From the NCBI RefSeq assembly GCF_002564025.1, contig NZ_PDJH01000001.1:124001-188000 (forward strand): a DNA stretch of 64,000 nt, in the 5' to 3' direction. This DNA comes from Flavimobilis soli (lineage in GTDB: Bacteria; Actinomycetota; Actinomycetes; Actinomycetales; Cellulomonadaceae). The notes under the pieces were generated by a model that did not search any database, was not told the DNA's origin, and saw only the letters and a list, made by a program, of their open reading frames with translations. This document shows positions 16,944-26,619 of this stretch, piece by piece; within the stretch, counting starts at the first letter, position 1, and each line of letters begins with the position of its first letter. The translations under genes were made by a program, and so were the position numbers.

Positions 16944-18751
16944 TGGAAGCCCAGACGATCACCCCCGGGCTCCAGCCGACCCGTCAGACCCTCGGTCGGA
17001 CGGTCGTCAAGTGGGTCACGTCGACCGACCACAAGACCATCGGGTACATGTACCTGATCACGTCGTTCATCTTCTTCTGCATCGGCGGCCTCATGGCCCT
17101 CGTGATCCGCGCGGAGCTGTTCGAGCCCGGCATCTCGGTGGTGCAGAGCAAGGAGCAGTACAACCAGCTCTTCACGATGCACGGCACGATCATGCTGCTG
17201 CTGTTCGCGACGCCGCTCTTCGCGGGTTTCGCGAACTTCATCATGCCGCTGCAGATCGGTGCGCCTGACGTCGCGTTCCCGCGACTGAACATGTTCGCGT
17301 ACTGGCTCTACCTCTTCGGCGGCATCATCGCCGTCGCGGGCTTCTTCACCCGCCAGGGCGCGGCCTCGTTCGGATGGTTCGCGTACGCGCCGCTCTCGAA
17401 CGCGACGTTCAGCCCAGGGCTCGGTGGAGACCTGTGGGTGTTCGGCCTCGCGATGACCGGTTTCGGCACGATCCTCGGTGCGGTCAACTTCATCACGACC
17501 GCCATCACGATGCGTGCCCCGGGCATGACGATGTTCCGCATGCCGGTGTTCTCGTGGGCGACGCTCGTCACGAGCATCCTCGTCCTCATGGCGTTCCCGC
17601 CCCTCGCGGCCGCGCTGTTCGGCCTCGGTGCCGACCGCCGCCTCGGCGCGCAGATCTTCAACCCGGAGACCGGTGGCGCGATCCTGTGGCAGCACCTCTT
17701 CTGGTTCTTCGGCCACCCCGAGGTGTACATCATCGCGCTGCCGTTCTTCGGCATCGTCACCGAGATCGTCCCGGTCTTCAGCCGCAAGCCGCTCTTCGGC
17801 TACAAGGGCATGGTCTACGCGATCATCGCGATCGCCGCGCTGTCCGTCACCGTGTGGGCCCACCACATGTACGTCACGGGCGCCGTGCTCCTCCCGTTCT
17901 TCTCGCTCATGACGATGCTCATCGCCGTCCCGACCGGTGTGAAGTTCTTCAACTGGATCGGCACGATGTGGCGAGGGAAGCTCACGTTCGAGACGCCCAT
18001 GCTCTGGTCGATGGGCTTCCTCGTCACCTTCCTCTTCGGTGGCCTGACGGGCGTCATCCTCTCGAGCCCGGCCCTCGACTTCCACCTGTCCGACACGTAC
18101 TTCGTGGTCGCGCACTTCCACTACGTGGTGTTCGGCACCGTCGTGTTCGCGATGTTCGCCGGCTTCTACTTCTGGTGGCCGAAGTTCACGGGTCGCATGC
18201 TCAACGAGAAGCTCGGCAAGCTGCACTTCTGGACGCTGTTCGTCGGCTTCCACATGACCTTCCTCGTCCAGCACTGGCTGGGTGTCGCGGGCATGCCCCG
18301 CCGCTACCCGGACTACATGCCGGAGGAGGGCTTCACCTGGATGAACCAGGTCTCGACGGTCGGCTCCTTCCTCCTGGCCGCCTCGACGCTGCCGTTCCTC
18401 TGGAACGTGTACATCACCTGGCGCAAGGCTCCGAAGGTCCAGATCGACGACCCGTGGGGCTTCGGTTCCTCGCTCGAGTGGGCCACCTCCTGCCCGCCGC
18501 CGCGCCACAACTTCACGTCGCTGCCGCGCATCCGCTCGGAGCGCCCCGCGTTCGACCTGCACCACCCGGAGGTCGCGGCCATGGATCACGTGGAGGGCAG
18601 CGACAACGTCCTCGACCAGATCTACGCCGACGCGGACCGTCGCGGCGAGAACGGCGACCTGGCCAACAAGATGGCATCCGGCGAGGAAGAGCCCGAGCAG
18701 TCGTCGATCAAGATCATCGATGTCGAGCGTCCTGAAGGAGACTCCAAGTGA
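16943..18751 (+). CDS. ctaD: Cytochrome c oxidase subunit I
   Basis: Catalytic subunit of the aa3 oxidase, containing heme a, heme a3 and CuB; reduces O2 and pumps protons. The 602 residues show about twelve membrane helices, [14 protein letters not shown] (heme a His), [10 protein letters not shown] (CuB His with the linked Tyr), WAHHMYV and [12 protein letters not shown] (heme-ligand histidines). The hydrophilic C-terminal extension of about 70 residues after the last helix is typical of actinobacteria. Overlaps ctaF by 4 bases. Confidence 0.97.
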   Translation: MEAQTITPGLQPTRQTLGRTVVKWVTSTDHKTIGYMYLITSFIFFCIGGLMALVIRAELFEPGISVVQSKEQYNQLFTMHGTIMLLLFATPLFAGFANFIMPLQIGAPDVAFPRLNMFAYWLYLFGGIIAVAGFFTRQGAASFGWFAYAPLSNATFSPGLGGDLWVFGLAMTGFGTILGAVNFITTAITMRAPGMTMFRMPVFSWATLVTSILVLMAFPPLAAALFGLGADRRLGAQIFNPETGGAILWQHLFWFFGHPEVYIIALPFFGIVTEIVPVFSRKPLFGYKGMVYAIIAIAALSVTVWAHHMYVTGAVLLPFFSLMTMLIAVPTGVKFFNWIGTMWRGKLTFETPMLWSMGFLVTFLFGGLTGVILSSPALDFHLSDTYFVVAHFHYVVFGTVVFAMFAGFYFWWPKFTGRMLNEKLGKLHFWTLFVGFHMTFLVQHWLGVAGMPRRYPDYMPEEGFTWMNQVSTVGSFLLAASTLPFLWNVYITWRKAPKVQIDDPWGFGSSLEWATSCPPPRHNFTSLPRIRSERPAFDLHHPEVAAMDHVEGSDNVLDQIYADADRRGENGDLANKMASGEEEPEQSSIKIIDVERPEGDSK

Positions 18752-19146
18752 AGATCGAGACGAACCTCTTCCTCTGGCTCTCGCCGTTCTTCCTCCTCGT
18801 CACCGCGGTCTACGCGCTGATGAGCGACTTCGAGCCGGTCGGCTCGGTGTGCCTCCTGCTCCTCGTCGGCCTCTCGGCGATGATCGGCGCCTACCTGCGC
18901 GTGACGGCTCGCCAGATGGACGCGCGCCCTGAGGACGACCCGCACGGTGAGATCGAGCAGGGCGCCGGTGACCAGGGCATCTTCGCCCCGTGGAGCTGGT
19001 GGCCTCTCGTGCTCGCCTTTGCCGCGAGCATCTGCTTCCTCGGCCTCGCGGTCGGCTGGTGGATCTTCTACATCGGCGCGGCGGTCAGCGTGATCGCTCT
19101 CGTCGGCTGGGTGTTCGAGTTCTCCCGCGGACAGCACGCGCACTGA
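18748..19146 (+). CDS. ctaF: Cytochrome c oxidase subunit IV (actinobacterial type)
   Basis: Small 132-residue subunit with four membrane helices (near 6-25, 30-49, 80-96 and 101-122) and a charged loop [28 protein letters not shown], the conserved feature of actinobacterial CtaF. It stabilises the aa3 oxidase in the bcc-aa3 supercomplex. GTG start overlaps the ctaD stop. A strong terminator follows within 25 bases. Confidence 0.92.
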   Translation: MKIETNLFLWLSPFFLLVTAVYALMSDFEPVGSVCLLLLVGLSAMIGAYLRVTARQMDARPEDDPHGEIEQGAGDQGIFAPWSWWPLVLAFAASICFLGLAVGWWIFYIGAAVSVIALVGWVFEFSRGQHAH

Positions 19147-19167
19147 CGCAGCCCGCTCAAGGCTCAG

Positions 19168-19211
19168 ACACGAGGGCCGGGACAACCTGATGGTTGTCCC
19201 GGCCCTCGTGT
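19168..19211 (+). terminator. Strong terminator after ctaC-D-F
   Basis: A perfect 20-bp stem with a TGAT loop begins 22 bases after the ctaF stop. Confidence 0.85.
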
Positions 19212-19450
19212 CGTGCCGTGCTTGTTACGGATCGCGCTCGGGCTTCCGCGGCCCGGCGCGAAGGTCCAGAGCCTGCCAGGCCCGGTACGTCTGCGGCGAC
19301 TCGACCGGTTGCCAGCTGCCAGAGTCTTCGCGGCTTCGCCCCACCCGCAGCGAGCACCCCAGGAAGCGCAAGGCCGCCACGGCGCCTCAAGCGGCCTTCA
19401 GCGACCTTGTGCAGCCTGCCGAAGCATCGGCGGAGAACGGGGGAGCGGTC
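19212..19450. other. Intergenic stretch without a recognisable gene
   Basis: Together with the preceding terminator this makes 304 bases between ctaF and the next gene. I see no convincing start with a ribosome site, no tRNA-like fold and no clear repeat. Short open frames in it lack family resemblance. Confidence 0.5.
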
Positions 19451-19651
19451 TCAGGCGCGCTCGAGGCGCACCGTGCCGTCCGGCGCGACGACGCGTCGGT
19501 AGCCCGTCCTGATCTGCTCCGAGCTCGCCTGCTGTGCTTCCGTCACGGGGCGGCGCGGCTCGACGTAGTTGCCCACCTGGGCGGGGCCAAGGATCTTGGC
19601 GAGCTTGTCGGTGATCGCGCGGCCGCGGGTCACCTTGTCGGCGTCGTGCAT
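19451..19651 (-). CDS. Small hypothetical protein (66 residues)
   Basis: A short charged protein containing TRGRAITDKLAKILGPAQVGNYVEPRRP. The C-terminus reads YRRVVAPDGTVRLERA. The ATG at 19651 has a good AGGAGAG site 4-8 bases upstream, which is the main support for its being real. No known family is recognised. It lies downstream of sodA on the same strand, but sodA has its own terminator between them. Confidence 0.6.
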   Translation of the reverse strand: MHDADKVTRGRAITDKLAKILGPAQVGNYVEPRRPVTEAQQASSEQIRTGYRRVVAPDGTVRLERA

Positions 19652-19748
19652 GGTCTCTCCTGGTGCTGGCCGGGCGTGGCCCGGGCATGGTGCTGCTGCG
19701 TTGCTGAGGGAGGCGACGCGGGGGAGCGCCCGGCCTTCCTCGGATGCA

Positions 19749-19783
19749 CGTGAGGGGACGCCGCACAGCGGCGTCCCCTCACG
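19749..19783 (-). terminator. Terminator after sodA
   Basis: A perfect 16-bp stem with an ACA loop, just past the sodA stop on the minus strand. Confidence 0.85.
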
Positions 19784-19796
19784 GTGCTTCGGGTCG

Positions 19797-20420
19797 TCAG
19801 GGGACGATGAGCCCCTCGCCCTGCGTACGTGCACGCGCGAAGCGGGCAGCGACGTCGGACCAGCTGACGATGTTCCAGAACGCCTTGACGTAGTCAGCCT
19901 TGACGTTGACGTAGTCGAGGTAGAACGCGTGCTCCCACATGTCGAGGAGGAGCAGGGGCACGATACCGATCGGCAGGTTGCCCTGCTGGTCGTAGAGCTG
20001 GACGATGATCAGCTTCTTGCCGAGGGTGTCCCACGCGAGGATGGACCAGCCGGAACCCTGGATGCCGACCGCGTTCGCAGCGAAGTGCTTCTTGAACGCG
20101 TCGAACGAACCGAAGAACTCGGTGATCGCTGCGCCGAGCTCGCCGTCGGGCTCGCCACCGCCCTCGGGGGAGAGGTTCTGCCAGAAGATCGAGTGGTTGA
20201 CGTGGCCGCCGAGGTTGAACGCGAGGTTCTTCTCGAGCAGGTTCACGGTGCCGAAGGACTCGTTCGCACGTGCCTCGGCGAGCTGCTCGAGGGCCGTGTT
20301 GGCGCCAGCGACGTACGCCGCGTGGTGCTTCGAGTGGTGCAGCTCCATGATGCGACCCGAGATGTGCGGGTCGAGCGCTCCGTAGTCGTAGCCGAGGTCA
20401 GGAAGGGTGTACTCCGCCAT
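19797..20420 (-). CDS. sodA: Superoxide dismutase, Fe/Mn family (probably Mn)
   Basis: Converts superoxide to peroxide and oxygen. The 207 residues carry the metal ligands: His in HHSKHHAAY, His in [12 protein letters not shown], Asp and His in [16 protein letters not shown]. The residue that is His145 in M. tuberculosis Fe-SOD is Gln here (LYDQQGNLP), as in Mn-type mycobacterial enzymes, so manganese is the better guess. ATG with a GGAGGAG site. It sits between the qcr operon and a 66-residue gene. No export signal is seen. Confidence 0.94.
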   Translation of the reverse strand: MAEYTLPDLGYDYGALDPHISGRIMELHHSKHHAAYVAGANTALEQLAEARANESFGTVNLLEKNLAFNLGGHVNHSIFWQNLSPEGGGEPDGELGAAITEFFGSFDAFKKHFAANAVGIQGSGWSILAWDTLGKKLIIVQLYDQQGNLPIGIVPLLLLDMWEHAFYLDYVNVKADYVKAFWNIVSWSDVAARFARARTQGEGLIVP

Positions 20421-20509
20421 GTCGTCTCCTCCGTGGTGCTGGGCCCCGGGCCGTTGCGCCGGAGCCGTGGATGGCTGTTCGTCGGCCGAGGCCGCACGAG
20501 GGTAGACAT

Positions 20510-20547
20510 CGGGCCCTGCCTGCCGGCGAACCGGAGGGCAGGGCCCG
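20510..20547 (-). terminator. Terminator after qcrB
   Basis: An 11-bp stem (CGGGCCCTGCC and complement) with an inner CCGG-CGAA-CCGG hairpin, downstream of qcrB on the minus strand and upstream of sodA. Confidence 0.75.
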
Positions 20548-20575
20548 GGGTCATATGGTCAACACAACCGCGTGA

Positions 20576-22258
20576 TCAGTGATTCCGCACGTCCGTCTCA
20601 GGAGCGTTCTCGATCAGCGGACGCTCGTCGGCTCCCGGGAGCGCGTCGTGCTCGCCGTGCGAGTGTGCCGCGGCCAGCTCGGCCGGGGTGACGGGCTCCA
20701 CGCGGTCTTCGTAGAAGAACCGCGACAGACGCTGCCAGCGCTTGTCCGAGGCGTAGCCCTTGCGGCGCACGCCACGGGAGTCCTCGGCCGGCTCGATCTC
20801 GAGCGGACGGTAGACGTGGTGGCCGACGCGCAGCCAGCGCTCCTGGTCGGTCAGCGGCGTGTGCACCTCGACATACTCGCCGTTGTCGAACCGGACGATG
20901 CGGCCCGACTCGTGGCCGTGGAGCACGAGCTCGCGGTCCTTGCGCTGCAGGCTCAGGCAGATGCGCTTGGTGATCCAGAAGCCGAACACGGGACCGGCGA
21001 AGAAGAGGACCCGGAAGGTCCACGTGATCGCGTTGATCGACATGTGGAAGTGCGTCGCGATGAGGTCGTTCGACCCGGCGAGCACGAGGATCACGAAGGC
21101 GGTCAGCAGTGCGACGCCGAGGCCCGTGCGGACCGGGACGTTGCGCGGGCGGTCGAGCACGTGGTGCTCGCCCGAGTCGCCCGACACGCGCGCCTCGATG
21201 AACGGGTACAGCGCGAGGGCCGTGAACAGGATGCCCGGGATCACCACGCCGGGGACGAGGATGTTGATCGGGATCGTGAACCCACCGATCACCCACTCCC
21301 AGCCCGGCATGAGGCGCAGCGCTCCCTCGAGGAAGAGCATGTACCAGTCAGGCTGTGCGCCCGCGGACACCGGCGACGGGTCGTACGGGCCGTAGTTCCA
21401 GACGTTGTTGATCGCGAGCGTCGAACCCATGAGGGCGAGCACGCCGAACACGACGAAGAAGAAGCCACCGGCCTTGGCGACGTACACGGGGAAGAGCGGG
21501 AAGCCGACGACGTTCTTGTCGCTGCGACCGCCACCCGGGTACTGCGTGTGCTTGTGCACGACCACCATGAGCAGGTGCAGGCCCACGAACGCCAGGATCA
21601 GCGCCGGGATCAGCAGGATGTGCACGGTGAAGAGGCGCGGGATGATGTGCTCGCCCGGGAACTCGCCTCCGAAGAGGATGTACGACGCGTAGGCGCCGAT
21701 GATCGGGATCGACTTGGCGACACCGTCGGCGATGCGCAGACCGTTGCCGGAGAGCACGTCGTCGGGGAGCGAGTAGCCGGAGAAGCCGGCGAGCAGACCG
21801 AGGATCATGAGCGTGAAGCCGACGACCCAGTTGAGCTCGCGGGGCTTCCGGAACGCGCCGGTGAAGAAGACGCGCATCATGTGCGTGACGATCGACGCCA
21901 TGAAGAGCAGCGCGGCCCAGTGGTGGATCTGGCGCATGAGCAGGCCGCCGCGCACCTCGAACGAGAGGTGCAGCGTCGACGCGAACGCCTCGGACATCTC
22001 GACGCCCTGCATGGCGACGGGCAGCGAGTCCTCGGGGTACGTGATGAGCCCCATGGACGGCACGAAGAACATCGTGAGGAAGCCGCCACTGATGAGGAGC
22101 ACGACGAACGAGTACAGCGCGATCTCGCCGAGGAGGAACGACCAGTGGTCGGGGAAGACCTTGCGGGCGAACTCCTTGACGGCCTTGCCGACGCCGGTGC
22201 GCTGGTCGAGGTAGTCGACAGCGCCTCCGAGCTTGGTCTCAGGTGCAGTGGTGGTCAT
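20576..22258 (-). CDS. qcrB: Cytochrome bc1 (bcc) complex cytochrome b subunit
   Basis: Menaquinol-oxidising membrane subunit of complex III with two b hemes. The 560 residues give about eight helices with heme-ligand histidines in MRQIHHWAALLFMASIVTHMMRVF and in HILLIPALILAFVGLHLLMVVVHKHT (the two pairs). The quinol-site PEWY-like segment is PDWYMLFLEG. The long hydrophilic C-terminus of more than 100 residues is characteristic of actinobacterial QcrB. ATG overlaps the qcrA stop by 4 bases. Confidence 0.96.
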   Translation of the reverse strand: MTTTAPETKLGGAVDYLDQRTGVGKAVKEFARKVFPDHWSFLLGEIALYSFVVLLISGGFLTMFFVPSMGLITYPEDSLPVAMQGVEMSEAFASTLHLSFEVRGGLLMRQIHHWAALLFMASIVTHMMRVFFTGAFRKPRELNWVVGFTLMILGLLAGFSGYSLPDDVLSGNGLRIADGVAKSIPIIGAYASYILFGGEFPGEHIIPRLFTVHILLIPALILAFVGLHLLMVVVHKHTQYPGGGRSDKNVVGFPLFPVYVAKAGGFFFVVFGVLALMGSTLAINNVWNYGPYDPSPVSAGAQPDWYMLFLEGALRLMPGWEWVIGGFTIPINILVPGVVIPGILFTALALYPFIEARVSGDSGEHHVLDRPRNVPVRTGLGVALLTAFVILVLAGSNDLIATHFHMSINAITWTFRVLFFAGPVFGFWITKRICLSLQRKDRELVLHGHESGRIVRFDNGEYVEVHTPLTDQERWLRVGHHVYRPLEIEPAEDSRGVRRKGYASDKRWQRLSRFFYEDRVEPVTPAELAAAHSHGEHDALPGADERPLIENAPETDVRNH

Positions 22259-23280
22259 CGCAGGCGCTCCCAGTAGCTCGGGCCGATGGGCTCGGCGAAG
22301 TCGTCCTGGGCGATCAGGTAGCCCTCGTCGTCCACGGTGATCGGCAGCTGCGGCAGCGGACGGTTCGCGGGGCCGAACACGACCTTGGCGCCGTCGGCGA
22401 CGTCGAACGTCGACTGGTGGCAGGGGCAGAGCAGGTGGTGCGTCTGCTGCTCGTAGAGCGCCACCGGGCAGCCCACGTGGGTGCAGATCTTCGAGTAGGC
22501 GACGATGCCGTTGTACGCCCAGCTCTCACGTCCCGGCACGTGCTTGATGTCGCGCTCGTCGAGACGGACCAGAAGGACGACGGCCTTGGCCTTCTCCTCC
22601 ATCCAGTGCTCGTGCTCGCGCAGCTTGTCCGGGATGACGTGGAAGACGGAGCCGATCGTCACGTCGGACGCCTTGATCGGCTCGCCGGACGGGTCCTTGG
22701 CGAGGCGGGTGCCCTTGCGCCAGACCGTGTGCTTGAACTTGGAGATCTTCCAGTCGCCGCCGACCGAGCCGATGAGCGGCACGGCGATCGTCAGCGGGAA
22801 GAGGGCCACAGCCGAGAGGACGGCGCCCTTGAGCACACCGCGGCGGCCGATTCCCGAGTCCTTGGCGCCGTCGGCCAGCGCCTGGATCGCGTCACGACGG
22901 GTGTCGCTGTCGCTCGCGATGGGCTTGCGCTTCTCCGCGACCTCGTGGTCGGACATGAGGGTCTTGGCCCAGTGCACGGCCGCGAGGCCGATGCCGAGGA
23001 GCGAGAGCGCGAGGCACAGGCCGAGAGCGAGGTTCGCGTTGCGGACCGACGCGGTCGTGTCGCCCGGCGTGATCGCGAAGTACGCGACGAGGCTGCCGAT
23101 CGTGCCGAGCACCGACAGGACGAAGAGGACGACGACCTGGCGCTCGGCGCGCTTGCCGGCCTTCGGGTCCAGGTCCGCCTGGCGGTACCGGTGCTCCGGG
23201 AGGCCCGGGTCCTCGAAGGCCTCGGGGACGCTCGTGGCGCTGTGCGCCGTGAGGTCGCGGGAGTTGTCGTGCGTGCTCAC
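22255..23280 (-). CDS. qcrA: Rieske iron-sulfur subunit of the bcc complex
   Basis: Passes electrons from menaquinol to cytochrome cc. The 341-residue protein has three membrane helices, as in other actinobacteria (near 57-79, 92-113 and 164-187), and a C-terminal Rieske domain. The 2Fe-2S ligands lie in CTHVGCPVALYE and CPCHQSTFD. A twin-arginine-like GRRGVLKGAVLS precedes the third helix, consistent with Tat insertion of the folded cluster domain. GTG start overlaps qcrC by 4 bases. Confidence 0.95.
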   Translation of the reverse strand: MSTHDNSRDLTAHSATSVPEAFEDPGLPEHRYRQADLDPKAGKRAERQVVVLFVLSVLGTIGSLVAYFAITPGDTTASVRNANLALGLCLALSLLGIGLAAVHWAKTLMSDHEVAEKRKPIASDSDTRRDAIQALADGAKDSGIGRRGVLKGAVLSAVALFPLTIAVPLIGSVGGDWKISKFKHTVWRKGTRLAKDPSGEPIKASDVTIGSVFHVIPDKLREHEHWMEEKAKAVVLLVRLDERDIKHVPGRESWAYNGIVAYSKICTHVGCPVALYEQQTHHLLCPCHQSTFDVADGAKVVFGPANRPLPQLPITVDDEGYLIAQDDFAEPIGPSYWERLR

Positions 23281-24059
23281 GAGGACTTCGCTCCGATCCA
23301 GACTGCGGCTCCGATCAGGAGACCCATGCCGATGACGAACACCCAGAGCCCCTCGGACACAGGTCCGAGCGAGCCGAGGGTCAGGCCGCCGGCCGAACCC
23401 TCACGCTGCTCGACCAGGTACGAGATGACGTCGCGCTTCTCCTCGGGGGAGAGGTTCGCGTCGTTGAAGACGGGCATCGACTGCGGGCCCGTGAGCATCG
23501 CCTGGTAGAGGTTGGTGGGCGTCGTGTCCCACAGGGCGGGGGCGAACTTGCCCTCCGAGAGGGCGCCACCGGCGCCGACGGCGTTGTGGCACATCGCGCA
23601 GTTGGTACGGAACAGGGCCGCGCCGTTGGCGGAGTTGCCGAGCGCCGGGTCCACCATCTCTGCGGTCGGGACCGACGGGCCGGCGCCGAGCGTCGCGACG
23701 TACGCCGCGAGCTGGTCGACCTGCTCGTCCGTGAACTGTCCAGGCTTGATGGGGGCCTGCGGGCCGCTCATCTGCATCGGCATGCGGCCGGTGCTGACCT
23801 GGAAGTTGACCGACGCCGCGCCGACGCCGACGAGCGACGGGCCGTCCTCGGTGCCTCCGGCGCTGGGGCCGTGGCAGGTGGCGCAGTTGGCCTGGAAGAG
23901 CTGCTTGCCCTTCTCGACGTCAGCCACGCTCGCAGAGTTGTCTGCCTGAGCGGTGCTCGGTGCGACGGCGGCGTAGATGCCACCGGTGGCCAGCAGCGCC
24001 AGCAGCAGCAGCACGACCGGCGCGAACCGGTGGTGGCGGCGGGCGGCGAGTGCCTTCAC
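23277..24059 (-). CDS. qcrC: Diheme cytochrome c subunit of the bcc complex
   Basis: Membrane-anchored diheme cytochrome c that links the bcc complex directly to CtaC, replacing soluble cytochrome c. The 260 residues have an N-terminal anchor/signal (VVLLLLALLATGGIYAAV), two heme motifs CATCH and CAMCH, and a C-terminal helix VFVIGMGLLIGAAVWIG. GTG start. Lies 45 bases after ctaE and is coupled to qcrA by overlap. Confidence 0.96.
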   Translation of the reverse strand: MKALAARRHHRFAPVVLLLLALLATGGIYAAVAPSTAQADNSASVADVEKGKQLFQANCATCHGPSAGGTEDGPSLVGVGAASVNFQVSTGRMPMQMSGPQAPIKPGQFTDEQVDQLAAYVATLGAGPSVPTAEMVDPALGNSANGAALFRTNCAMCHNAVGAGGALSEGKFAPALWDTTPTNLYQAMLTGPQSMPVFNDANLSPEEKRDVISYLVEQREGSAGGLTLGSLGPVSEGLWVFVIGMGLLIGAAVWIGAKSS

Positions 24060-24104
24060 GGAATGATCCTCGTCTCGCAGTGGGTGTGCAAAAGGGTGCA
24101 GGCG

Positions 24105-24764
24105 TCAGCGAAGCCCGTAGATGACCAGGAAGAGGCCGATCCAGACGACGTCGACGAAGTGCCAGTAGTACGAGGTGACGATGGCCGTCGTGGCCTCGTG
24201 GTGCCCGAACTTCTTCGCGGAGAAGGAGCGGCCGAGCACGAAGAGGAAGGCGATGAGCCCACCGACGACGTGGAGGCCGTGGAAGCCGGTAGCCATGTAG
24301 AAGACCGAGCCGTAGGCGGTCGAGGAGATCGTCACGCCGTGCTGGACGAGCTCGGCGTACTCGTAGACCTGGCCGGCGACGAAGATCGAGCCAAGGATGA
24401 AGGTCAGGACGAACCACTCGTTCATGCCCCAGCGGCCGATCTGGAACAGGCGGCCGGTGCGCTCAGGCTGGAACCGCTCAGCGGCGATGACGCCGAACTG
24501 GCAGGTGACCGAGGACAGCACCAGGATCGTCGTGTTCGCGAGGGCGAAGGGGATCGAGAGGTTGGCCGAGTTCTCCGCCCACTCCTGGGCGGGCATGACC
24601 GAGCGGTGCGTGAAGTACATCGCGAACAGGCCGGCGAAGAACATGAGCTCGCTCGCGAGCCACACGATCGTCCCCACCGAGACCGGGTTGGGTCGGTTCA
24701 CCGCGGCGTGAGCCGTGGGCGTCGGGGTGCTGGAGGCAGCGGTTGCAGTCGTCACGGCAGCCAT
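24105..24764 (-). CDS. ctaE: Cytochrome c oxidase subunit III
   Basis: Non-catalytic membrane subunit of aa3 oxidase. The 219 residues give five helices. Recognisable segments are [37 protein letters not shown] and [19 protein letters not shown]. An ATG at 24764 is preferred over a TTG four codons upstream. First gene of ctaE-qcrC-A-B, opposite in direction to ctaC-D-F. The 293 bases upstream are shared with the divergent response-regulator gene. Confidence 0.95.
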   Translation of the reverse strand: MAAVTTATAASSTPTPTAHAAVNRPNPVSVGTIVWLASELMFFAGLFAMYFTHRSVMPAQEWAENSANLSIPFALANTTILVLSSVTCQFGVIAAERFQPERTGRLFQIGRWGMNEWFVLTFILGSIFVAGQVYEYAELVQHGVTISSTAYGSVFYMATGFHGLHVVGGLIAFLFVLGRSFSAKKFGHHEATTAIVTSYYWHFVDVVWIGLFLVIYGLR

Positions 24765-24965
24765 TATTGCCGACAACGAGGGAGGTTGGGGCCATTGGAC
24801 CTAGGAGATCGGGTTGGACGTGGCTCACAATGGGTGCGGAGGCGTCTAGCAACCCGCGAAACCATGCGGAATCCGCGAGATTCCAGCGATTTTGGTGACG
24901 ATGCAACGAATAGTGTCAGCCTGTCGTCACCGGGGTGTCACGGGGCCTGAAAGGGCTTCCTGACG

Positions 24966-24981
24966 TGTCAAGATGCTGACA
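24966..24981. promoter_or_regulatory. Inverted repeat in the ctaE / response-regulator intergenic region
   Basis: TGTCA and TGACA are spaced by 6 bases, 77 bases before the response-regulator ATG. Several further TGTCA/TGACG copies lie in the preceding 60 bases. It could be an operator for either divergent unit, but support is weak. Confidence 0.3.
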
Positions 24982-25057
24982 GGAGAGCCCTCCTCCGACC
25001 GATCCGCGAGCCCGTCCGGGTGGCGCGGTGCCCGACCGATCTGCAAAGGCGATGACG

Positions 25058-25486
25058 ATGTCGACCCAGGCCCAGACGTCCACGAGCGTCCCGACCGACC
25101 GCTCCCCGCGCATCCTCCTCCACAGCGACGACCTCACGATCCGCGAGCAGGTGCGTCTCGCCGTCGGGCCGCGTCTGCGCTCGGGCGCCCCGGAGATCGA
25201 GTGGACCGAGGTGGCGACCGCCGACGCGCTGCTGGAACGCAAGGACCTCGGTGGGTTCGACCTGGTTATCCTCGACGGCGAGGCCGACAAGGTCGGCGGC
25301 ATGGGTCTGTGCCGTCAGCTGAAGAACGAGGTCTACGGGTGCCCGCCCGTCGTGGTGCTGCTCGGTCGGCCCCACGACAGCTGGCTGGCGTCGTGGTCCC
25401 TCGCCGACGGCACCGTGTCGCGGCCTCTCGACCCGATCACCGTGCAGCGCGTCGTCGCCGAGCATCTTGGCGCGACCGCAGCCTGA
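25058..25486 (+). CDS. Stand-alone response-regulator receiver domain protein
   Basis: A CheY-like receiver of 142 residues with no output domain. The acidic pair D24-D25 (LLHSDDLTIRE) and phospho-acceptor D73 (FDLVILDGEAD) are present, but the usual C-terminal Lys-Pro reads Arg-Pro (SRPLDP), so phosphorylation-linked switching may be altered. ATG at 25058 has AAAGG 8 bases upstream, better than the earlier GTG or ATG. No kinase is adjacent. It precedes trpD by 15 bases, so they probably share a transcript. Confidence 0.8.
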   Translation: MSTQAQTSTSVPTDRSPRILLHSDDLTIREQVRLAVGPRLRSGAPEIEWTEVATADALLERKDLGGFDLVILDGEADKVGGMGLCRQLKNEVYGCPPVVVLLGRPHDSWLASWSLADGTVSRPLDPITVQRVVAEHLGATAA

Positions 25487-25501
25487 CGTAAGGACTCGCT
25501 C

Positions 25502-26548
25502 GTGGACATGACCTGGCCCGACCTCCTCAGCATCGTGGTCTCGGGCGAGGACCTGAGCCGCGAGCAGGCCACCTGGGCCATGGACCGGGTGATGGATGGC
25601 GATGTGTCGCCGGTCCAGCTCGCGAGCCTCCTGGTCGCGCTGCGCACGAAGGGCGAGAGCACGCCGGAGCTCGTGGGCCTCGCGGAGTCGATGGTGGGCC
25701 ACGCCGTCCCGCTCGACGTCGACGCGTCCCGCGCCGTCGACATCGTCGGCACGGGCGGCGACCGCGCTTTCACCGTGAACATCTCGACGATGGCGTCGAT
25801 CGTGATCGCGGGCACGGGCCTGAAGGTCATCAAGCACGGCAACCGTGCCTCGAGCTCGGCGTCGGGCTCCGCAGACGTCCTCGAGGCGCTCGGCGTCCGG
25901 CTCGACCACGCTCCCGAGCAGGTCGCGGAGATCTTCGCCCAGGTGGGCATCACGTTCTGCTTCGCGCCGACGTTCCACCCGGCGATGCGTCACGCCGCGA
26001 TCGCGCGGCGCGAGATGGGGATCGGGACGGCGTTCAACTTCCTGGGCCCGCTGACGAACCCGGCGCGCCCGCGGGCGACGGCGGTCGGGTGTGCCGACCT
26101 GCGGATGGCTCCGCTCATGGCGGGTGTGTTCGCGGCGCGAGGCACGTCGGCGCTCGTGTTCCGGGGCGACGACGGGCTCGACGAGCTCGCGGCGACAGGC
26201 ACGGCGCGGGTCTGGGAGGTGCGCGACGGCGTGGCCGTCGAGGGGGAGCTCGACCCGGCGGGCGACCTGGGTCTCGCGCGGATCACGGTGGAGGACCTGC
26301 GCGGCGGCGACGCCGTGCACAACGCGGGTGTCGCGCGGGCGGTCCTCGCTGGTGAGGCCGGCCCTGTGCGGGAGACGGTGCTGCTGAACGCCGCGGCTGC
26401 GGTCGTCGCTGACGGGAGCCTGCCCGGCACGAGCGAGGGTTCGCTCACGACGAGGCTCGCGGCGGCCTACGGGCACGCGGAGAAGGCGCTCGACTCGGGC
26501 GCGGCGAACGAGGTCCTCGAGCGCTGGGCGGCCGCGAGCTCGCGCTGA
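25502..26548 (+). CDS. trpD: Anthranilate phosphoribosyltransferase
   Basis: Transfers phosphoribosyl from PRPP to anthranilate in tryptophan synthesis. The 348-residue protein has the PRPP-binding GTGGD (DIVGTGGDRAFTVN), KHGNRASSSASGSADVLEALG, and the FNFLGPLTNPARP segment. GTG at 25502 with AAGGA upstream; an ATG two codons later is possible. As in M. tuberculosis (Rv2192c), trpD lies beside ctaE-qcr rather than with other trp genes. Confidence 0.95.
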   Translation: MDMTWPDLLSIVVSGEDLSREQATWAMDRVMDGDVSPVQLASLLVALRTKGESTPELVGLAESMVGHAVPLDVDASRAVDIVGTGGDRAFTVNISTMASIVIAGTGLKVIKHGNRASSSASGSADVLEALGVRLDHAPEQVAEIFAQVGITFCFAPTFHPAMRHAAIARREMGIGTAFNFLGPLTNPARPRATAVGCADLRMAPLMAGVFAARGTSALVFRGDDGLDELAATGTARVWEVRDGVAVEGELDPAGDLGLARITVEDLRGGDAVHNAGVARAVLAGEAGPVRETVLLNAAAAVVADGSLPGTSEGSLTTRLAAAYGHAEKALDSGAANEVLERWAAASSR

Positions 26549-26553
26549 TCGGC

Positions 26554-26581
26554 GCCTCGCGTCAGCATGCTGACGCGAGGC
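26554..26581. terminator. Bidirectional palindromic terminator
   Basis: A perfect 28-bp palindrome (14-bp arms) sits 6 bases past trpD and before the end of the convergent RAM-domain gene. Confidence 0.75.
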
Positions 26582-26619
26582 GACCCCGAGGTCGCGGTCG
26601 CGCGACCGGCCTCGAAAGC

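Noticed and set aside
16829..18589. 586-codon open frame antisense to ctaD
   Set aside because: ctaD is unmistakable on the other strand, and the antisense product is an Arg/Glu/His-rich shadow.
19212..19450. Small plus-strand genes after ctaF
   Set aside because: Candidate starts begin inside the terminator hairpin, lack ribosome sites and encode low-complexity peptides.
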